DNA of 35,360 nucleotides, taken from the NCBI RefSeq assembly GCF_013179285.1, contig NZ_WVNW01000012.1:1-35360 (forward strand), written 5' to 3'. This DNA comes from Roseobacter sp. HKCCD6576-2 (GTDB lineage: Bacteria; Pseudomonadota; Alphaproteobacteria; Rhodobacterales; Rhodobacteraceae). Within the stretch, counting starts at the first letter, position 1. Each line of letters begins with the position of its first letter. The notes beneath the pieces were generated by a model. The model saw nothing but the letters and a program-made list of their open reading frames with translations. It was not told the DNA's origin and did not search any database. The position numbers and the translations under genes are program-made. Positions 8,135 through 15,919 of the stretch are shown here, piece by piece.

Positions 8135-9643
8135 ATGCAGATTTCGCGAATAAGAATTGAGAACTTCAGGAATTTCTCGAAACTTGATGTTAGCGTCGGC
8201 AGTAATGTTGTGGTTGTCGGCGAAAACCGCGTCGGGAAGAGCAACCTGCTGTTCGCTCTACGGCTCATATTCGATCCGGCAATGCCGGACAGTGCGCGGC
8301 AGCTAGGCCTTTCTGATTTTTGGGACGGGCTCGCAGATCGTACCAAGGACGACAAGATCGTCGTGAGCGTCGAGATCAAGGAATTCGACAAAGACGAAGA
8401 TGTGCTGGCACTTCTTACCGACTTTCGGCTCGACGACGATCCCAACAACGTTCGGCTAACCTATGAGTTGCGTCCGGTTCCAGACCTGGAGGACGATCCT
8501 GCGTCAGCCGATGACTATGAATTCATCTGTTACGGGGGTGAAAGCGAGGCCAAGCGTTTTGGTCATAGCATCCGTCGCAGATTAACGATGGACCTGCTGC
8601 CCGCGTTGAGAGATGCCGAAGGCGATCTGTCGGCGTGGCGGCGCTCCCCGCTTCGTCCCTTGATCGAAGAGGCCTTCCGCGAGATCGAGAAAGAAGACCT
8701 TGAAGAGATAAGCGACGCGATTGAAGAGGCGACCGAAAAGATCACCGAGTTTCCTGAGGTCAGCGAACTGGAAGATCGCATTGCCAAACTTTTCGCAGAG
8801 ATGAGCGGCCCGAAACAGGACATCAAGCCGACCTTGGGATTTACCCCAACTGACGCCACAAGACTCTATCGTTCCGTCCGCCTGTTGATCGATGAAGGTG
8901 GGCGCGGGATCAGCGATGCCAGTCTTGGATCGGCCAACCTGGTGTTTTTGAGTTTGAAGACTTTGGAAATAAGGCGACTGATCGAAGAAAACCACCGGGA
9001 TCATACGCTTCTCGCTATCGAAGAACCGGAAGCGCATCTTCACCCACATTTGCAGCGGTCGGTCTATCGCCACGTGTTCGAGGGCGGGAACGACAGCCCT
9101 CTTTCGGTATTGCTCACGACGCACTCGCCCCACATTGCGAGCGTTGCACCTTTGCGTTCGCTCGTGCTTCTGAAGGACGAAGGAGAAGATGGTACGTGCG
9201 GTTATGCAACGCAGGACATCGAACTCAGTGACGCGGAAGTAGATGACATCGCCCGCTACCTCGATGTCACGCGGGCCGAGATGTTGTTTTCGAGAGGCGT
9301 AATCCTGGTCGAAGGCGACGCCGAACGATTTCTGGTTCCAGCATTCGCTGAAACACTCAAGCAGCCGCTGGACAAGCTGGGCATCACAGTTTGCTCGGTG
9401 TCGGGCACTAATTTCAGGCCTGACGCACGCTTTCTTGGCGGGCTGGGAATCCCGTTTTCCATCATCACAGACTGGGACCCGATAAAGGACAAGAAGCCAC
9501 TCGGCTTCAATCGTTCGCTCAACCTCGTAAAAGACATCTCCAAGCAGCAGAAGGTCAAAGAGCAGAAAAAGCTGATTGATGAGCTCAGGGAGTTCAAGGA
9601 CTACGATGAATTCGGTGCGCGCTGCGAAGCGTTCGGCGTGTAA
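8135..9643 (+). CDS. OLD-family ATPase with TOPRIM nuclease domain, 3'-truncated
   Basis: The 502-aa product begins with an ABC/SMC-like ATPase: Walker A GENRVGKS (residues 29-36), signature-like SLGSANLVFLSL, Walker B LLAIEEPEAHLHP, and the H-loop LLTTHSPHI. A TOPRIM nuclease domain follows, with EGDAE at 393-397 and the second acidic motif TDWD (D446, D448). These proteins cleave DNA and many act against phages. The frame stops at about residue 502, soon after the acidic motif, where relatives usually continue for another 50-150 residues. The next genes belong to a different cassette on the other strand, so the end was probably cut off. No UvrD-like GajB partner is present, so a Gabija system is not supported. 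Activity uncertain. Confidence 0.85.
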   Translation: MQISRIRIENFRNFSKLDVSVGSNVVVVGENRVGKSNLLFALRLIFDPAMPDSARQLGLSDFWDGLADRTKDDKIVVSVEIKEFDKDEDVLALLTDFRLDDDPNNVRLTYELRPVPDLEDDPASADDYEFICYGGESEAKRFGHSIRRRLTMDLLPALRDAEGDLSAWRRSPLRPLIEEAFREIEKEDLEEISDAIEEATEKITEFPEVSELEDRIAKLFAEMSGPKQDIKPTLGFTPTDATRLYRSVRLLIDEGGRGISDASLGSANLVFLSLKTLEIRRLIEENHRDHTLLAIEEPEAHLHPHLQRSVYRHVFEGGNDSPLSVLLTTHSPHIASVAPLRSLVLLKDEGEDGTCGYATQDIELSDAEVDDIARYLDVTRAEMLFSRGVILVEGDAERFLVPAFAETLKQPLDKLGITVCSVSGTNFRPDARFLGGLGIPFSIITDWDPIKDKKPLGFNRSLNLVKDISKQQKVKEQKKLIDELREFKDYDEFGARCEAFGV

Positions 9644-9689
9644 CCTGCTGGGTGAAGCAGCCGGTACATCCCATTACCGGACCTTGGCC

Positions 9690-9956
9690 CTAGACAAGGA
9701 TCGCATCGGCGCCGCTGCTGTTGGTCATGACGACCGAGACGGAAAACGGCTGCAGGGCCCGCTGGCAGTAATCCTCGACATAGAAGACCATGTTCCAGTT
9801 CGGCGGGATCACACGTTCGGCCCGCTGTTCAAGCTGCGCCATGTAGTTGAGGCAGGGCAGAACCCCGGTCGCCGTGAGGCGGACGAGATTGCTGCGCTGA
9901 ACCCAATGTGCGCGATAGCTGGCGCAGCCCAGGACCTTGGTGAAAGTGTCCGACAT
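9690..9956 (-). CDS. Unknown 88-aa protein, last gene of the SARP-flanked operon
   Basis: The product starts MSDTFTKVLGCASYRAHWVQ and has three cysteines (about positions 11, 35 and 63) and several aromatic residues. No family is recognised and no signal peptide is seen. The start is supported by AAAGGA about 6 nt before the ATG at 9956. It lies 39 nt downstream of the 108-aa gene and so is likely co-transcribed with it, the beta-barrel gene and the 94-aa gene. Its 3' end lies 46 nt from the truncated OLD gene and marks the left edge of the cassette. It could be a structural or substrate partner, but nothing in its sequence proves this. Confidence 0.65.
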   Translation of the reverse strand: MSDTFTKVLGCASYRAHWVQRSNLVRLTATGVLPCLNYMAQLEQRAERVIPPNWNMVFYVEDYCQRALQPFSVSVVMTNSSGADAILV

Positions 9957-9995
9957 GGCTTGTCCTTTCCTGACAAAGGCACCGCAGGGGCGCGG

Positions 9996-10322
9996 TTACG
10001 CGGGTTTGGCGACGGTGAGCGTCTTGATGACCCGCCCGCGCCACAACAGCGTGACGATCTCGATGGAGGGGTCGCCGAGCGGTTCTTCGTAGAAGGCCGC
10101 GTGGTACATGAAGGCCTGCGATCCCATCATGCCGGTGTTGCGCAATGTCAGATCGAGCGCCCGGAGACGTTCGGCCTGATTGTGCTCCTGCGACCGGCTG
10201 AGGACAGGCTGCTCATTGCTGCTCGGTGTTTCCACCGCGCCTTCGACCACCAGCCGCAGCCCCTCCGCATCGCGTTGGTCAAGTCGGGCGGCAAAGCCGC
10301 GAATCTTGGGCGGGATCGACAT
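9996..10322 (-). CDS. Unknown 108-aa protein in the beta-barrel operon
   Basis: The product begins MSIPPKIRGFAARLDQRDAE and ends with strand-like segments (SIEIVTLLWRGRVIKTLTVA), which suggests a small beta-rich domain. No motif is recognised. The ATG at 10322 has AAGGA about 8 nt upstream, and is preferred to an in-frame start at 10388 that would overlap the beta-barrel gene. The gap to that gene is 25 nt, so one transcript is likely. No secretion signal is seen, so it may stay in the cytoplasm. Confidence 0.65.
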   Translation of the reverse strand: MSIPPKIRGFAARLDQRDAEGLRLVVEGAVETPSSNEQPVLSRSQEHNQAERLRALDLTLRNTGMMGSQAFMYHAAFYEEPLGDPSIEIVTLLWRGRVIKTLTVAKPA

Positions 10323-10347
10323 GGGTAGGGTCCTTTTCGGCGCGGTT

Positions 10348-11466
10348 TCAGAAGGCGAGGCGCAAATTGACGGAAATCTGATCGACATCCTGCAAGCTGC
10401 GGCGGTCGGTTCCGTTGCGGTAGCGGATGTCGAGCGAGGTCCGGCCGCTATCGGACAGCGGGATCGCCAGCCCGGCCTCGTAGAGGATCGCGTCCTCGTC
10501 GTTGATCAGATCGTAGAAGGCATCGACACCCAGGCTGATCCGCGGCGCCCGCTCCCCGCGAAACGTGTAGCCAACCCCCAACTCGGTGCCGACCCATCCG
10601 TATTCGGTGCCGGTGACCAGACCGGAATTGCCGGCCTCGACCACATGGGCGTATTCTAGCCGCAGGTTTGCGTTCCAATCGAACACCCCCTGCTGCGGTG
10701 CATCGAAGTACCCGTTGAGCCGCGCGTCGAAATGATAGGGCGTCCAGATCGCATCCAGACCGTAGATCTCGGCGTCACCGTCGAAATCGGTCCGGTAGTA
10801 GGGCGAAATCGAAAGCTCCTGCAGGTTGATAAGGCCCCCGTAGAACTGCAGTTCGATCTCCACGCCGAACCGCAGGTCGCTGACAGTGGCCCGGTCGTTC
10901 GACCCGGTCCCGCGGAACGACAAGTAAGGGGCAATGACATAGCCCGACAGCGCACCGTCCGGCAGCGGGTCGGGCGAGCCGACATAGAAACAACGCTGTG
11001 CGGTTCCCGGCACCCAGAACAATGTGCCCGCGACCTGCCAGGAGGTGACGCCTGTGGCCCGGTTGTCGGTCACGCTGAACAGGGCACCGAGGTCGGACGG
11101 CTGCGCCAGATTGCTGTTGAGAAGCGAGACATTGAGCGATTCAGCCAATTGCACCGCGCTTGAGGTGCCGCAATTCGCGGCCAGTTGATCATAGACGTCC
11201 TGCACATCGAACACGTCCAGCTCGATACTGGGCTCGTCGGAGTCGAGAAACTGGATGGCGCGCGACAGCTCCTGACCCCGCAGGCTCGGAACAAGCGCCT
11301 GGAGCGCCCGGGCTTCGGCGCCGCGTTCGATGAGGCCGTCGCCATCAACGTCCAGCGCCGCAATCCGGGCGGAGACATCGGCCTGGCCGGGCAGGGCCGT
11401 TGCGGTGACGGCGAGGCAGGCGGCCCAGAGCGTCCCGGCTGCGCGAGGGAGAGACCGATTACGCAT
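10348..11466 (-). CDS. Predicted outer-membrane beta-barrel protein with an EF-hand-like loop
   Basis: The 372-aa product has a signal peptide (MRNRSLPRAAGTLWAACLAV, cleavage probably after ALPGQA). The first mature part holds one calcium-binding-like loop, DVDGDGLIE, then a region with two cysteines. From about residue 120 onward it alternates polar and hydrophobic residues in many predicted strands (ISPYYRTDFDGDAEIYGLDA, YGWVGTELGVGYTF, TSLDIRYRN) and ends in LRLAF with a terminal Phe, as outer-membrane barrels do. The ATG at 11466 has GGAGG about 7 nt upstream and overlaps the end of the 94-aa gene by 8 nt. It is probably a pore, receptor or anchor for the cassette product. The exact family is not recognised. 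Confidence 0.75.
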   Translation of the reverse strand: MRNRSLPRAAGTLWAACLAVTATALPGQADVSARIAALDVDGDGLIERGAEARALQALVPSLRGQELSRAIQFLDSDEPSIELDVFDVQDVYDQLAANCGTSSAVQLAESLNVSLLNSNLAQPSDLGALFSVTDNRATGVTSWQVAGTLFWVPGTAQRCFYVGSPDPLPDGALSGYVIAPYLSFRGTGSNDRATVSDLRFGVEIELQFYGGLINLQELSISPYYRTDFDGDAEIYGLDAIWTPYHFDARLNGYFDAPQQGVFDWNANLRLEYAHVVEAGNSGLVTGTEYGWVGTELGVGYTFRGERAPRISLGVDAFYDLINDEDAILYEAGLAIPLSDSGRTSLDIRYRNGTDRRSLQDVDQISVNLRLAF

Positions 11467-11743
11467 AGACCAGCCTCCAGCCACGCGACAGGTAATCGTC
11501 GTAGATCGCCCCCAGAAGGACCTCCACATTGGGTTTCCACGGCACCTCACCGGGCACCAGCGTCAGGCCGTCTTCCTTAAACCCTTCGGAGCTGTTGATC
11601 TCGTCGAGAAAGCCAATCAGCGTCTGGCGCCCTTTACCGATATGGGTCGAAACGCGGTGATGGTAGGAGACCCGCTTGCCGCTTACCTCATGCAGGCGGG
11701 CAAAAAGCCGGTCGCGAATGATTTTGATGTCTCTGGTTTTCAT
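11459..11743 (-). CDS. Unknown 94-aa protein, first gene of the beta-barrel operon
   Basis: The product starts MKTRDIKIIRDRLFARLHEV and appears helical at the N-terminus, with a C-terminal WRLVYA. No family is recognised. It is the first gene of the operon that reads away from the SARP gene, and its 3' end overlaps the next start by 8 nt. Its promoter region contains the paired TGTGA repeats at 11801-11822. No clear ribosome binding site precedes the ATG at 11743. Confidence 0.65.
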   Translation of the reverse strand: MKTRDIKIIRDRLFARLHEVSGKRVSYHHRVSTHIGKGRQTLIGFLDEINSSEGFKEDGLTLVPGEVPWKPNVEVLLGAIYDDYLSRGWRLVYA

Positions 11744-11800
11744 TGCCGGGGTCCCCGCAGTCGAATGTCCTCATTGCGTGACCCGAGCCTGATCGGTGGA

Positions 11801-11822
11801 TGTGAATTCGGTGTGATTTCCG
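11801..11822. promoter_or_regulatory. Tandem TGTGA repeats, putative SARP operator
   Basis: TGTGAATTCGG at 11801-11811 is followed directly by TGTGATTTCCG at 11812-11822. The two copies are 11 bp apart, one helical turn, as in known SARP sites. The pair lies between the divergent 94-aa gene (58 nt away) and the SARP gene. A matching pair, in the same orientation, lies upstream of the YcaO-like operon at 16927. Confidence 0.65.
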
Positions 11823-11906
11823 CCAAATGCCACACCAGCCCTGCCACAAGGCCCTGATGCACAAGGCACCGTTGCCAAAAAGGTGACCCTACGGCAGGGT
11901 TTAGCG

Positions 11907-13865
11907 ATGAACCTTTCGTTGCAATTCCTTCAATCCGCCTCGGAAATGCGGCTGCGAAAGGCCCGGGCGCTTCTATTCTTCCTGTTGCAGCCGCCCAATT
12001 GGACCCACCGAACAGAACTGATCGTCGATATTCTCTGGCGGCAGCCGGACATGCAGAAGGCCAATGCCTCCTTCCGTCAGACCGTCCGACATGTGCGCGG
12101 CGCCCTGTCCGCGATCCCGGAGGCTGAGGTTGAGACCGGCAGCGGGACGATCCAGCTTGCCGTGCCGGAGGGTTGGGCCCTCGAAACCGAGATCGCCGGT
12201 GGGCTGGCCGATGCCGAGACGTTGGAGGCGATGGCCGATGTGTTGCGGGGCTATCTGCAGCATATGGATCTGCTGCTCGGCCTCTCGGATGCATTTGACA
12301 GTTGGGTCGAGGTGACCCGGACGCAGCTGATTGCCGCCGCCCAGGCCGCACTGGCCGGGCATTTCGCGACGCCGCAGACCGAAACGGCCGCGCGGGCGGC
12401 GGAGCTAGCGATCACGCTTGAACCCCATGCGGAGGCAGCCGTGCGTTGTCTGATGCGCCACCATTGGGCCAATGGCGCCCCGACGCGCGCCATCGAAACC
12501 TATAACCGCCTCTACCGCAGCCTCGACGAAGCCTTCGACGCGGAACCGGAAGCGGCTACCGTCGAAATCCTTGCCGCGATCAAGCTGAACCCCGATGGCG
12601 GCGCGCAGGCCGCGATCCCGGCGGCGGCGCGCAAGATCCGGTTGCGTGTCGTGGCCGTCAGTGACCCGTCGCACACGCAGGCACCGGGTCTGGACAGCCT
12701 GCAGACCGTGCTCCTGTCCGACTTGCGCAACCGCCTGCAGAGTTTCCGCGAATGGCAGGTCGCCGAGGAGGACGCCGAGGAAGGCAGTGGCGAGGCTCTC
12801 ACGATCGCGCTGACACTGCAGCCGTCGGGCACCACCTACCGATTGGCGGTGGCCCTCCGGGCTCCTGACGAGGCGGCACCGGCCCGGCTGATCGAGATCG
12901 AAGATCCGCATGTGGGCTGGCTCGACAAGGTCCGCGGGCTGACCGTTGAGATAGCGAATGCGCTTAAACTTGTCGCCGCAGACCGGCATCGTCAGGACCT
13001 CGCCTCCGACCTCTACGACCGCTGGCTTGGCGCCTTGGCGCAGATCGGCACCTGGGACAAAGCCGAGGAAGAACGCGCCATCGCAACCTTGCGCACCATC
13101 ACGGCCGAGGCACCGGATTTCGCGCCCGCCCATGCCGAACTGGCCGGCATCTACAACGTGCGCCACGTGGTCTGGCCCGGCCTGCGCCTCAGCGAAGAGA
13201 TCAAGGCCACCGCACTGTCCCACGCGCTCAAGGCGATCTCACTCGATCAGCTGGACACCCGCGCGCACCGGGTCTTGGCCTGGTGTTACTGCCACAGCGG
13301 GGCGTTCGATCTGGCGGAGTTTCATTTCGATCAGTCCCTGACGCTCAATCCGCAGAATCCGCACAGCCTGGCCTCCGCAGCACTTGGCTTTGCCTTTTGT
13401 GACAATCCTGACCGCACGCGGGACCAGATTGATGTGGTCACCCGGCTGCTGCCCGCGATGCAGCCTTTTCACATCGTCTATCTCGCCGCCTCGAACTACC
13501 TGATCGGCGAGTTTCAGACGGCCGCTTCGCAAAGCGCGGAAGGGGCAGAATTGATGTCGACCGCTGGCGGATGGCAGAGCGCGGCGCTGGCAAAGCTCGG
13601 ACATCTGGACGAGGCCCGGGCCTGTTTTGAAGGCTATTGCGAGAAGATGGCCGCGCGGTGGTGCGGCCGGGATCCTGCCACGCCGCACCGGGTGCTCGAT
13701 TGGTTTGTCACCTGTTTCCCGCTGCGCCACGAAACCGTACGCGTCGACTTGCGCGGCACGCTCTCACAGCTTCTGCCTGAAGCGGCCGAGCCCGGCGCCT
13801 CAGTTGCACATATTGGTGATGTAGATGCCGACGGCGCGGTGGAAGGCCGTGACCGGATCCCTTAG
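11907..13865 (+). CDS. SARP-family transcriptional regulator with BTAD and TPR domains
   Basis: The 652-aa product has a short winged-helix DNA-binding region (about residues 1-88, with RKARALLFFLLQ, TELIVDILW and ANASFRQTVRHVR). A bacterial transcriptional activation domain follows (about 90-226, AIETYNRLYRSLDEAFDAEP near its end). A middle alpha/beta region comes next, then TPR-like helices at about 385-560 (FAPAHAELAGIYNVRHVV, AFDLAEFHFDQSLTLNPQNP). SARP proteins activate clustered metabolic genes by binding direct repeats near promoters. The ATG at 11907 keeps the usual hydrophobic first strand; a GTG at 11883 is an alternative. It stands between two minus-strand operons that both carry the same repeat pair. 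Its last 66 nt overlap the convergent 239-aa gene. Confidence 0.85.
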   Translation: MNLSLQFLQSASEMRLRKARALLFFLLQPPNWTHRTELIVDILWRQPDMQKANASFRQTVRHVRGALSAIPEAEVETGSGTIQLAVPEGWALETEIAGGLADAETLEAMADVLRGYLQHMDLLLGLSDAFDSWVEVTRTQLIAAAQAALAGHFATPQTETAARAAELAITLEPHAEAAVRCLMRHHWANGAPTRAIETYNRLYRSLDEAFDAEPEAATVEILAAIKLNPDGGAQAAIPAAARKIRLRVVAVSDPSHTQAPGLDSLQTVLLSDLRNRLQSFREWQVAEEDAEEGSGEALTIALTLQPSGTTYRLAVALRAPDEAAPARLIEIEDPHVGWLDKVRGLTVEIANALKLVAADRHRQDLASDLYDRWLGALAQIGTWDKAEEERAIATLRTITAEAPDFAPAHAELAGIYNVRHVVWPGLRLSEEIKATALSHALKAISLDQLDTRAHRVLAWCYCHSGAFDLAEFHFDQSLTLNPQNPHSLASAALGFAFCDNPDRTRDQIDVVTRLLPAMQPFHIVYLAASNYLIGEFQTAASQSAEGAELMSTAGGWQSAALAKLGHLDEARACFEGYCEKMAARWCGRDPATPHRVLDWFVTCFPLRHETVRVDLRGTLSQLLPEAAEPGASVAHIGDVDADGAVEGRDRIP

Positions 13866-14519
13866 GACGTCTACCCCCCTCTGTCTCGCCGGGTTGTCGG
13901 CCTGCTGCTCATAGGTCTCGAAACTGCCGATTAGGTCGTCAAACTGCACGATCAGCCGCTCTTTCAGGGCATCGGTTAGCGGCTGACCATCTTCACCGGT
14001 CATCTCCCCTATGGCACCTGAGATGAGTTTGCTGAAATGCGCCCGCATCAGGATCAAATCCAACTCATAGGTGAGGGGCGGCTCAAAGCCCGGTCCTTTT
14101 GGATCCTGCGACAGCAGGTCCTGCCGCCAGGCAAGCGTCTCGGCGACCGGCACGACAAGGGTCCGCGTGTTTCGGTCCGTATCGCCGGTCACCTTGACCC
14201 GCGTATCCCAGTCGAGCCGCACCTCCGTGGCCTCCAGAATGCGGTCGAGTTCCGGGTCATTGGGATCATGCCCGTCCTCGGGCACCACCATCAACGCTCC
14301 GTGGATCTTTCTGACCGCGTCCCTATACAGTGGGTCCGCCGGATGCAGCGGGCCGGTTTGCGACAGCTCCACAAGCACCTCCCCTATCAGTTCCACCGTC
14401 AGCGGCGTGCCGGTCACGCCCTCTTTTTCCGGGGTCTCGTCGATCGAGCCGTCATCATGCAGGTATTTGACCCGGCCGTTTTCGGCCTGACGGCCGACAA
14501 TGAGATAGCGGTCCAACAT
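13800..14519 (-). CDS. Unknown 239-aa protein after the haem peroxidase
   Basis: The product starts MLDRYLIVGRQAENGRVKYL. The N-terminal part is rich in acidic residues and the C-terminal 100 residues look helical (DLILMRAHFSKLISGAIGEM, AFHRAVGIYITNMCN). I recognise no family. The ATG at 14519 overlaps the stop of the peroxidase gene (TGATG), so it is translationally coupled and presumably works with the peroxidase or with the YcaO-like protein. Its 3' end overlaps the end of the SARP gene on the other strand by 66 nt. An upstream GTG at 14522 adds one residue. Confidence 0.7.
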   Translation of the reverse strand: MLDRYLIVGRQAENGRVKYLHDDGSIDETPEKEGVTGTPLTVELIGEVLVELSQTGPLHPADPLYRDAVRKIHGALMVVPEDGHDPNDPELDRILEATEVRLDWDTRVKVTGDTDRNTRTLVVPVAETLAWRQDLLSQDPKGPGFEPPLTYELDLILMRAHFSKLISGAIGEMTGEDGQPLTDALKERLIVQFDDLIGSFETYEQQADNPARQRGVDVLRDPVTAFHRAVGIYITNMCN

Positions 14520-15919
14520 CACGGGTACTCCTTTTCCCTTATGAGCGTGATCAATTCCATCATACTGTTCGGACGGCTCAGCGCCTCCGACGGGGAGGGC
14601 GCGTTGACCACCTTGCGAAGACGCGTCTCCATCATGTTCTGAAAAAGGAGGCTGCCTAACGGACCGAAACGTCCCCCCTGCCCGTAAAGCTGCGCCTCGA
14701 GCATCAGCGCAAAGAACAAGGGACCGTTAGCGATGCTTTCAGGCGTGACAACGACCTCAAGTTTCGCCTCCGCGTTACGCGCCATCGTTTTCGGGTCCAC
14801 CTGCTGCTGCGCGGCGGGCGGCAATTTCGCGACCGCCGTCTGGATTTCCTCGCGGTAGAGGCGCAGCGGACCGGTATCGGTCGCCGTCCCGAGATCAAGG
14901 TCGAGAACATGTTGGTGATCAATCAGAAGGTCTGGCGACATGCTGGCCGAGATCCCGGTTTTGCTTCCCCCTGCGCCATCGTCGAAGAACTTCGCCCAAT
15001 CGAGCGCCCACCCACCGGTTTTCCGCTCTTTGTCGCGCAGCCCTTTCAGCAGAAGATTGCTCAGAGACTGGGTTTCGGTGCCGAAATCGTAAGACGAGCG
15101 CGGCAGGGCGTGAAAGGTCCGAAACACCCCGTGCAGCAGTGTGGTTTCCTCTAGGTCTAGAGTCTGCGTCCGGGCGATCTCGACTACACCCGGATCGACG
15201 AAGCGCGGTAGAAAATCCGAGCGGATCAGGTGATGCCAGACATTCACAACATGCGCGCGCGCGCCTGCATAGACCGCGCCGGGCGACTGGGCGGATACCG
15301 CAGTCCCGCCGCCCATCAGCGCGCTATACTCCTCTGCAACAAGATTGTGGAACTTCATCCAGATGACCGCCAACCGGTGCAGCATCGTGGTGTCGCGATT
15401 GCGCGGGTCGTAAAGCGCCCGGACACTTGCATCCCCTTTGCCCAGGGTCTCCGACAGGATCCTTCTCGGGGTGATCCGAAACCGGAACGTGTCGGGGTCA
15501 AAAAGATGCGGCAGCATCGCCGGCCCTGCGCCGTAGAGGGTTTCCAGCACAAGCGGGTTTTCGATGAGGTTGTAGCGTTGCGCGGATTGCACGGCCGGCA
15601 CACCGTTCAACGGTCTGAGCTTGTCGCGCCCGGAATGAGGAACGTGATCAAGCGGCACGCTGTTACCGATGTCATGGGCGATCAACTGGCCGAAATAGGT
15701 ATAGCCCACCGGAATTTGCTGCTTTTCTGCCATGCAAAAATCGCGCCACGCGCGTGTCGCGACATACCAGGGCGGCGGATCGCGCGGCGCCTCGAACGCG
15801 AGGTTCAACCCATAGTTGGGGCGTTCCTGGACCCCCAACATCCTGTCCTCGTCCCACTTGGGGTTTAGAATGCCCTTCCAGTCGAGTCCCGTCGTCGTAT
15901 CTTCGGTGTCATCCGTCAT
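14519..15919 (-). CDS. Animal-type haem peroxidase family protein
   Basis: The 466-aa product carries the landmarks of the peroxidase-cyclooxygenase (animal haem peroxidase) superfamily. The distal haem motif YFGQLIAHDIG has H82 and D83; a catalytic arginine lies in DPRNRDTTMLHRL (R173, with Asp176 where many relatives have Glu); a helix follows with KFHNLVAEE; and the proximal histidine H270 lies in GVFRTFHALPRSSYDF. Such enzymes use peroxide to oxidise halides, phenols or peptide side chains. There is no signal peptide, so it should act in the cytoplasm, which is unusual for defensive peroxidases and fits a biosynthetic role. The ATG at 15919 has a very strong GGAGG-rich ribosome binding site and overlaps the YcaO-like gene by 11 nt. 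Confidence 0.88.
   Translation of the reverse strand: MTDDTEDTTTGLDWKGILNPKWDEDRMLGVQERPNYGLNLAFEAPRDPPPWYVATRAWRDFCMAEKQQIPVGYTYFGQLIAHDIGNSVPLDHVPHSGRDKLRPLNGVPAVQSAQRYNLIENPLVLETLYGAGPAMLPHLFDPDTFRFRITPRRILSETLGKGDASVRALYDPRNRDTTMLHRLAVIWMKFHNLVAEEYSALMGGGTAVSAQSPGAVYAGARAHVVNVWHHLIRSDFLPRFVDPGVVEIARTQTLDLEETTLLHGVFRTFHALPRSSYDFGTETQSLSNLLLKGLRDKERKTGGWALDWAKFFDDGAGGSKTGISASMSPDLLIDHQHVLDLDLGTATDTGPLRLYREEIQTAVAKLPPAAQQQVDPKTMARNAEAKLEVVVTPESIANGPLFFALMLEAQLYGQGGRFGPLGSLLFQNMMETRLRKVVNAPSPSEALSRPNSMMELITLIREKEYP

Noticed and set aside
8135-9643. Gabija-type defence system
   Set aside because: The OLD/TOPRIM protein lacks a neighbouring UvrD-like GajB gene and is itself truncated.
9576-10328. 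250-aa plus-strand frame
   Set aside because: It is the shadow of the 88-aa and 108-aa minus-strand genes, which have good ribosome binding sites.
11740-12351. 203-aa minus-strand frame
   Set aside because: It lies opposite the SARP winged-helix and BTAD coding region and is Arg/Pro-rich noise.
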